Below, in pieces: positions 43,117-45,125 of a stretch of DNA of 45,125 nucleotides; position 1 is the first letter of the stretch; every line of letters begins with the position of its first letter. The DNA lies in the NCBI GenBank assembly GCA_945787785.1, contig CALZIO010000018.1:1-45125 (forward strand), given 5' to 3'. The notes below the pieces were generated by a model. That model made no database searches and was not told where the DNA came from. It saw only the letters and a program-made list of their open reading frames with translations. Both the position numbers and the translations under genes were made by a program. The DNA is from an uncultured Chromatiaceae bacterium (lineage in GTDB: Bacteria > Pseudomonadota > Gammaproteobacteria > Tenderiales > Tenderiaceae).

Positions 43117-43181
43117 TAGAGGATTTAAGATTGTCGCTGTCCTGCACAAAAACGAGCAAGATTTACCACATGAAATAGATG

Positions 43182-43207
43182 AGGTAACGGGCTTTAGCCC
43201 GTTACCT
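43182..43207. terminator. Perfect 12-bp hairpin between convergent genes
   Basis: AGGTAACGGGCT and AGCCCGTTACCT pair fully around TT, 65 bp after the cyclase stop and about 48 bp from the stop of the convergent gene. It is likely a bidirectional end signal, though no U-tract follows immediately. Confidence 0.6.
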
Positions 43208-43254
43208 ATCGCACACCGACCTTATTTAGAGATAAAACCTGCTACACCAAGTGA

Positions 43255-43728
43255 TTAAAAAGGAGTACATCCATACGGGACACCAATTAACCGATTACTT
43301 TGCGGATAAACGTACCAGCAGCTTGACGCTCTGGCATGGTAGAACGGTATGGCGCCTCCTTCAATAGGAACAGCAGGTTTTAATAGCCCACAAATTCCAG
43401 AGTTATCAGGCTTATTTCTGCAGCCTTCTCCATACTTTTCTTCCAGATCTGGCGTACAAGTTCTACAACCCTCGAGTACATTACCTTCGCTATCCAGCAC
43501 AACGATTGGGCTCGTTGAGTCTTCTGGTATCAATAATGCTGCTTTAAACTTTCCTCCCGCATAACTCGCTGGCATATCTACACTTCCTGGTTTCTCTGCT
43601 TTTGGTTCCTTATTACCTGGTTGCTCATGACTTCCACAACCTTTTAGCGAGACTAATGCGGTGATCACGAAAGCAATAATTATTATTGTCCATGTGATTT
43701 TTCCTGGTGATGTGTTACTTGTATCCAT
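43255..43728 (-). CDS. Membrane-anchored Cys-rich periplasmic protein, unknown
   Basis: Start at 43728 (MDTSNT) is fixed by AGGAGGG 7 nt upstream. The 157-residue protein has one N-terminal helix (ITWTIIIIAFVITALVSL), followed by KGCGS; this is a poor lipobox because of Lys, so a plain anchor is more likely. A charged linker leads to a C-terminal domain with about six Cys (EGCRTCTPDLEEKYGEGC, GICGLL, SSCWYVY, YGCTPF) that probably forms disulfides outside the cytoplasm. I recognise no family. It stands alone between the cyclase and the MITE-like copy B. Confidence 0.65.
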   Translation of the reverse strand: MDTSNTSPGKITWTIIIIAFVITALVSLKGCGSHEQPGNKEPKAEKPGSVDMPASYAGGKFKAALLIPEDSTSPIVVLDSEGNVLEGCRTCTPDLEEKYGEGCRNKPDNSGICGLLKPAVPIEGGAIPFYHARASSCWYVYPQSNRLIGVPYGCTPF

Positions 43729-43811
43729 GATTAAACCCTCCTGTGTTTTATTTAACTTCATCATTTTCTGATTGCTGACAGTTTACAAAATAAGCGACCA
43801 TGCAAACATTC

Positions 43812-43961
43812 TTAAGGAAGCTCTCAACAAGTCATTCTGGCGAATACCCACAGGGCACAAGTGCCAGAATCTAGTAACCTTCTGAAAACACTGGACTCCT
43901 CCCGGCGAAGGCCGGGATCACGCCGGAGTGACGAATTGTTACTTATTCAGAGCTTCCTTAA
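43812..43961. mobile_element. MITE-like element, copy B
   Basis: Terminal inverted repeats TTAAGGAAGCTCT (43812-43824) and complement (43949-43961). Inside, GTCATTCTGGCGAATACCC and GGGCACAAGTGCC are shared with copy A, and a CCCGGCGAAGGCCGGG hairpin lies near 43901-43916. It ends 10 bp past the stop of the TonB receptor gene. No coding capacity. Confidence 0.7.
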
Positions 43962-43971
43962 AAAAGTATTA

Positions 43972-45125
43972 TCAAATAGATACCGTAAAGTTAACAAATA
44001 TAGTGCGTTCAGGCTCATACATTGGCGCCACTGGCTCATTGGTCTGAAAATTTCTATCCTGAAACAGAAACTGCTCATCAAAAAGGTTTTTAATTACCAG
44101 ACTTACTATTCCTAATCGCTTCGGCATTCGATAACCAAGGCGAAGATCAACGGACCAGAAGTCTTCAGCATACTGAGTTCCGGATAACTCGACGTCCTGG
44201 TCGACGTAGGTCGGTCGAATACCAGTAAAGAAACCAGTTGGATGATAATAGGTAACGGGTATCGGTATGGACTGGGTTCTAACCATGCGCGGAGACCCAG
44301 TTATTTCCTTATCTGAATAAAATTTATCAAATATATAACTCGCACCTAAAGAGATGAATCTGGTTGGTGTCCAAAAAATGTACGCACGGTTCATCAACTC
44401 ATTCTGGGCAACCTCTTCTCCAAAAAGTGGAACCTCCAGATCGCGCCCGGTTGCCTCTCCTCCCACATAGAGAGCTTTATTAAATTTGTAGTCTAGCCCC
44501 AAACCATATCGGGTAGATACTGTACCGGCAAAATCGTCAAAAAACTGGTTGAATCCAGCCACTTGAGTCGGTTCGATGGTTTGGCTGCGGAATAATGTTC
44601 GGCGCATTACCTTAAAGCCCGCGGCGCGAATAGTAGTTTTATTATTTGGTGTTGCCACTAACCCCAGCTTTGGATTCAGTTCATCACGATTCGTAAATGC
44701 TTCACTATTAAGGTCATCATAACTCGCGCCAAGCGTTACCAGAATCTTGTGTATCACTTTAATATTGGCATACGCATAAGCATTGTTGTGTTGAGTTCGA
44801 TCAGCTTCAGAAAATTCTCTTGGAGAACCTGGGGTCGGAAACCCGCCGATAGTGGTTTCTTCCTGCCCCTTTAGCTCCAAGTCGCTTGATAATTGACCGG
44901 CACCAAGTATGACACCAACATTGTGTTTATCCAGAATATACTGCCCCTCGAATGTATAGCCGTCTTGATTGGTGCTCGTATTACTTTCCACTCGAAGCGG
45001 AGCTGGTAGATTCGGGATGTCAGGTTCCAAAACTAATGTACTACTATCCTCCTCTTCATCGTACGCAAGGGAGAAGATGATGCTGGATGACGGTGACAGT
45101 TTTTGGCGATAGCCGGCACGTACAC
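43972..45125 (-). CDS. TonB-dependent receptor, C-terminal barrel (partial, runs off right edge)
   Basis: The reading frame is open from the window edge to the stop at 43972, so the true start lies outside; the TTG near 45030 is not a real start. The roughly 383 visible residues are a succession of amphipathic beta strands: RAGYRQKLSPSSSIIFSLAY, HKILVTLGASYDDL, RYGLGLDYKFNKALYVG. Toward the end is VSLVIKNLFDEQFLFQD, the 'NLFD' signature of the last strands of TonB-dependent receptors. The terminal strand is TIFVNFTVSI. It would import a siderophore, cobalamin or glycan across the outer membrane; the plug and TonB box are outside the window, so no substrate can be named. Confidence 0.75.
   Translation of the reverse strand, partial: VRAGYRQKLSPSSSIIFSLAYDEEEDSSTLVLEPDIPNLPAPLRVESNTSTNQDGYTFEGQYILDKHNVGVILGAGQLSSDLELKGQEETTIGGFPTPGSPREFSEADRTQHNNAYAYANIKVIHKILVTLGASYDDLNSEAFTNRDELNPKLGLVATPNNKTTIRAAGFKVMRRTLFRSQTIEPTQVAGFNQFFDDFAGTVSTRYGLGLDYKFNKALYVGGEATGRDLEVPLFGEEVAQNELMNRAYIFWTPTRFISLGASYIFDKFYSDKEITGSPRMVRTQSIPIPVTYYHPTGFFTGIRPTYVDQDVELSGTQYAEDFWSVDLRLGYRMPKRLGIVSLVIKNLFDEQFLFQDRNFQTNEPVAPMYEPERTIFVNFTVSI

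Noticed and set aside
43861-44115. Plus-strand 84-codon open frame
   Set aside because: It spans the MITE-like copy B and the antisense of the TonB receptor gene.

Overview
The window looks like chromosomal DNA of a free-living, probably aquatic gammaproteobacterium of moderate GC content. The evidence is Gram-negative envelope proteins (OmpW-type and DUF481 barrels, a TonB-dependent receptor, an MscS-type channel), Crp-type regulators, and periplasmic sulfatases. The organism is inferred from gene types only. I saw no tRNA, rRNA, CRISPR array or transposase gene.

Left part (1-9.9 kb): an MscS-like channel gene runs off the left edge. It is followed by a DUF481 outer-membrane protein, a DUF4136-like lipoprotein, an OmpW-like barrel and a Spy/CpxP-like LTxxQ periplasmic protein. 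Next come two sulfatases in one operon with a truncated alkaline-phosphatase-family gene at its end. An AraC-type regulator diverges from the sulfatases. A frameshifted lipoprotein amidohydrolase lies at 10.1-11.3 kb.

Centre (11.4-25.8 kb): a 2701-residue secreted repeat protein, preceded in the same frame by a short lipoprotein, dominates. Its leader carries a convincing cyclic-di-GMP-I (GEMM) riboswitch, and a perfect TGTGA-N6-TCACA Crp-type site lies just upstream. Behind it are a secreted metzincin protease with a co-transcribed unknown exported protein, an NfeD/slipin membrane-quality pair, and a double-hotdog protein.

Right part (25.9-45.1 kb): an exported isoaspartyl methyltransferase is coupled to a membrane-embedded spermidine-synthase-like protein. 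Then come a c-type cytochrome, a 38-residue membrane protein, two tandem paralogues of an unrecognised secreted family, and a Cys/His-motif secreted protein. A cassette matching the sxtJ-sxtK-sxtI layout (SxtJ-like, DUF5989-like, carbamoyltransferase) diverges from an SGNH-hydrolase/TPR protein and a six-helix membrane protein. Two Crp/Fnr-type proteins and a CHASE2 nucleotide cyclase follow. A Cys-rich membrane-anchored protein and a TonB-dependent receptor that runs off the right edge close the window.

Two themes cut across the window. The first is second-messenger control: a c-di-GMP riboswitch and a Crp-type site on one adhesin-like operon, with a Crp homologue that keeps the DNA-contacting residues, and a cyclase, encoded about 20 kb away. 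The second is a family of roughly 150-170 bp MITE-like elements with shared terminal inverted repeats. Three copies and one lone end are visible, several sit at gene 3' ends, and one supplies the last eight codons and stop of a gene.
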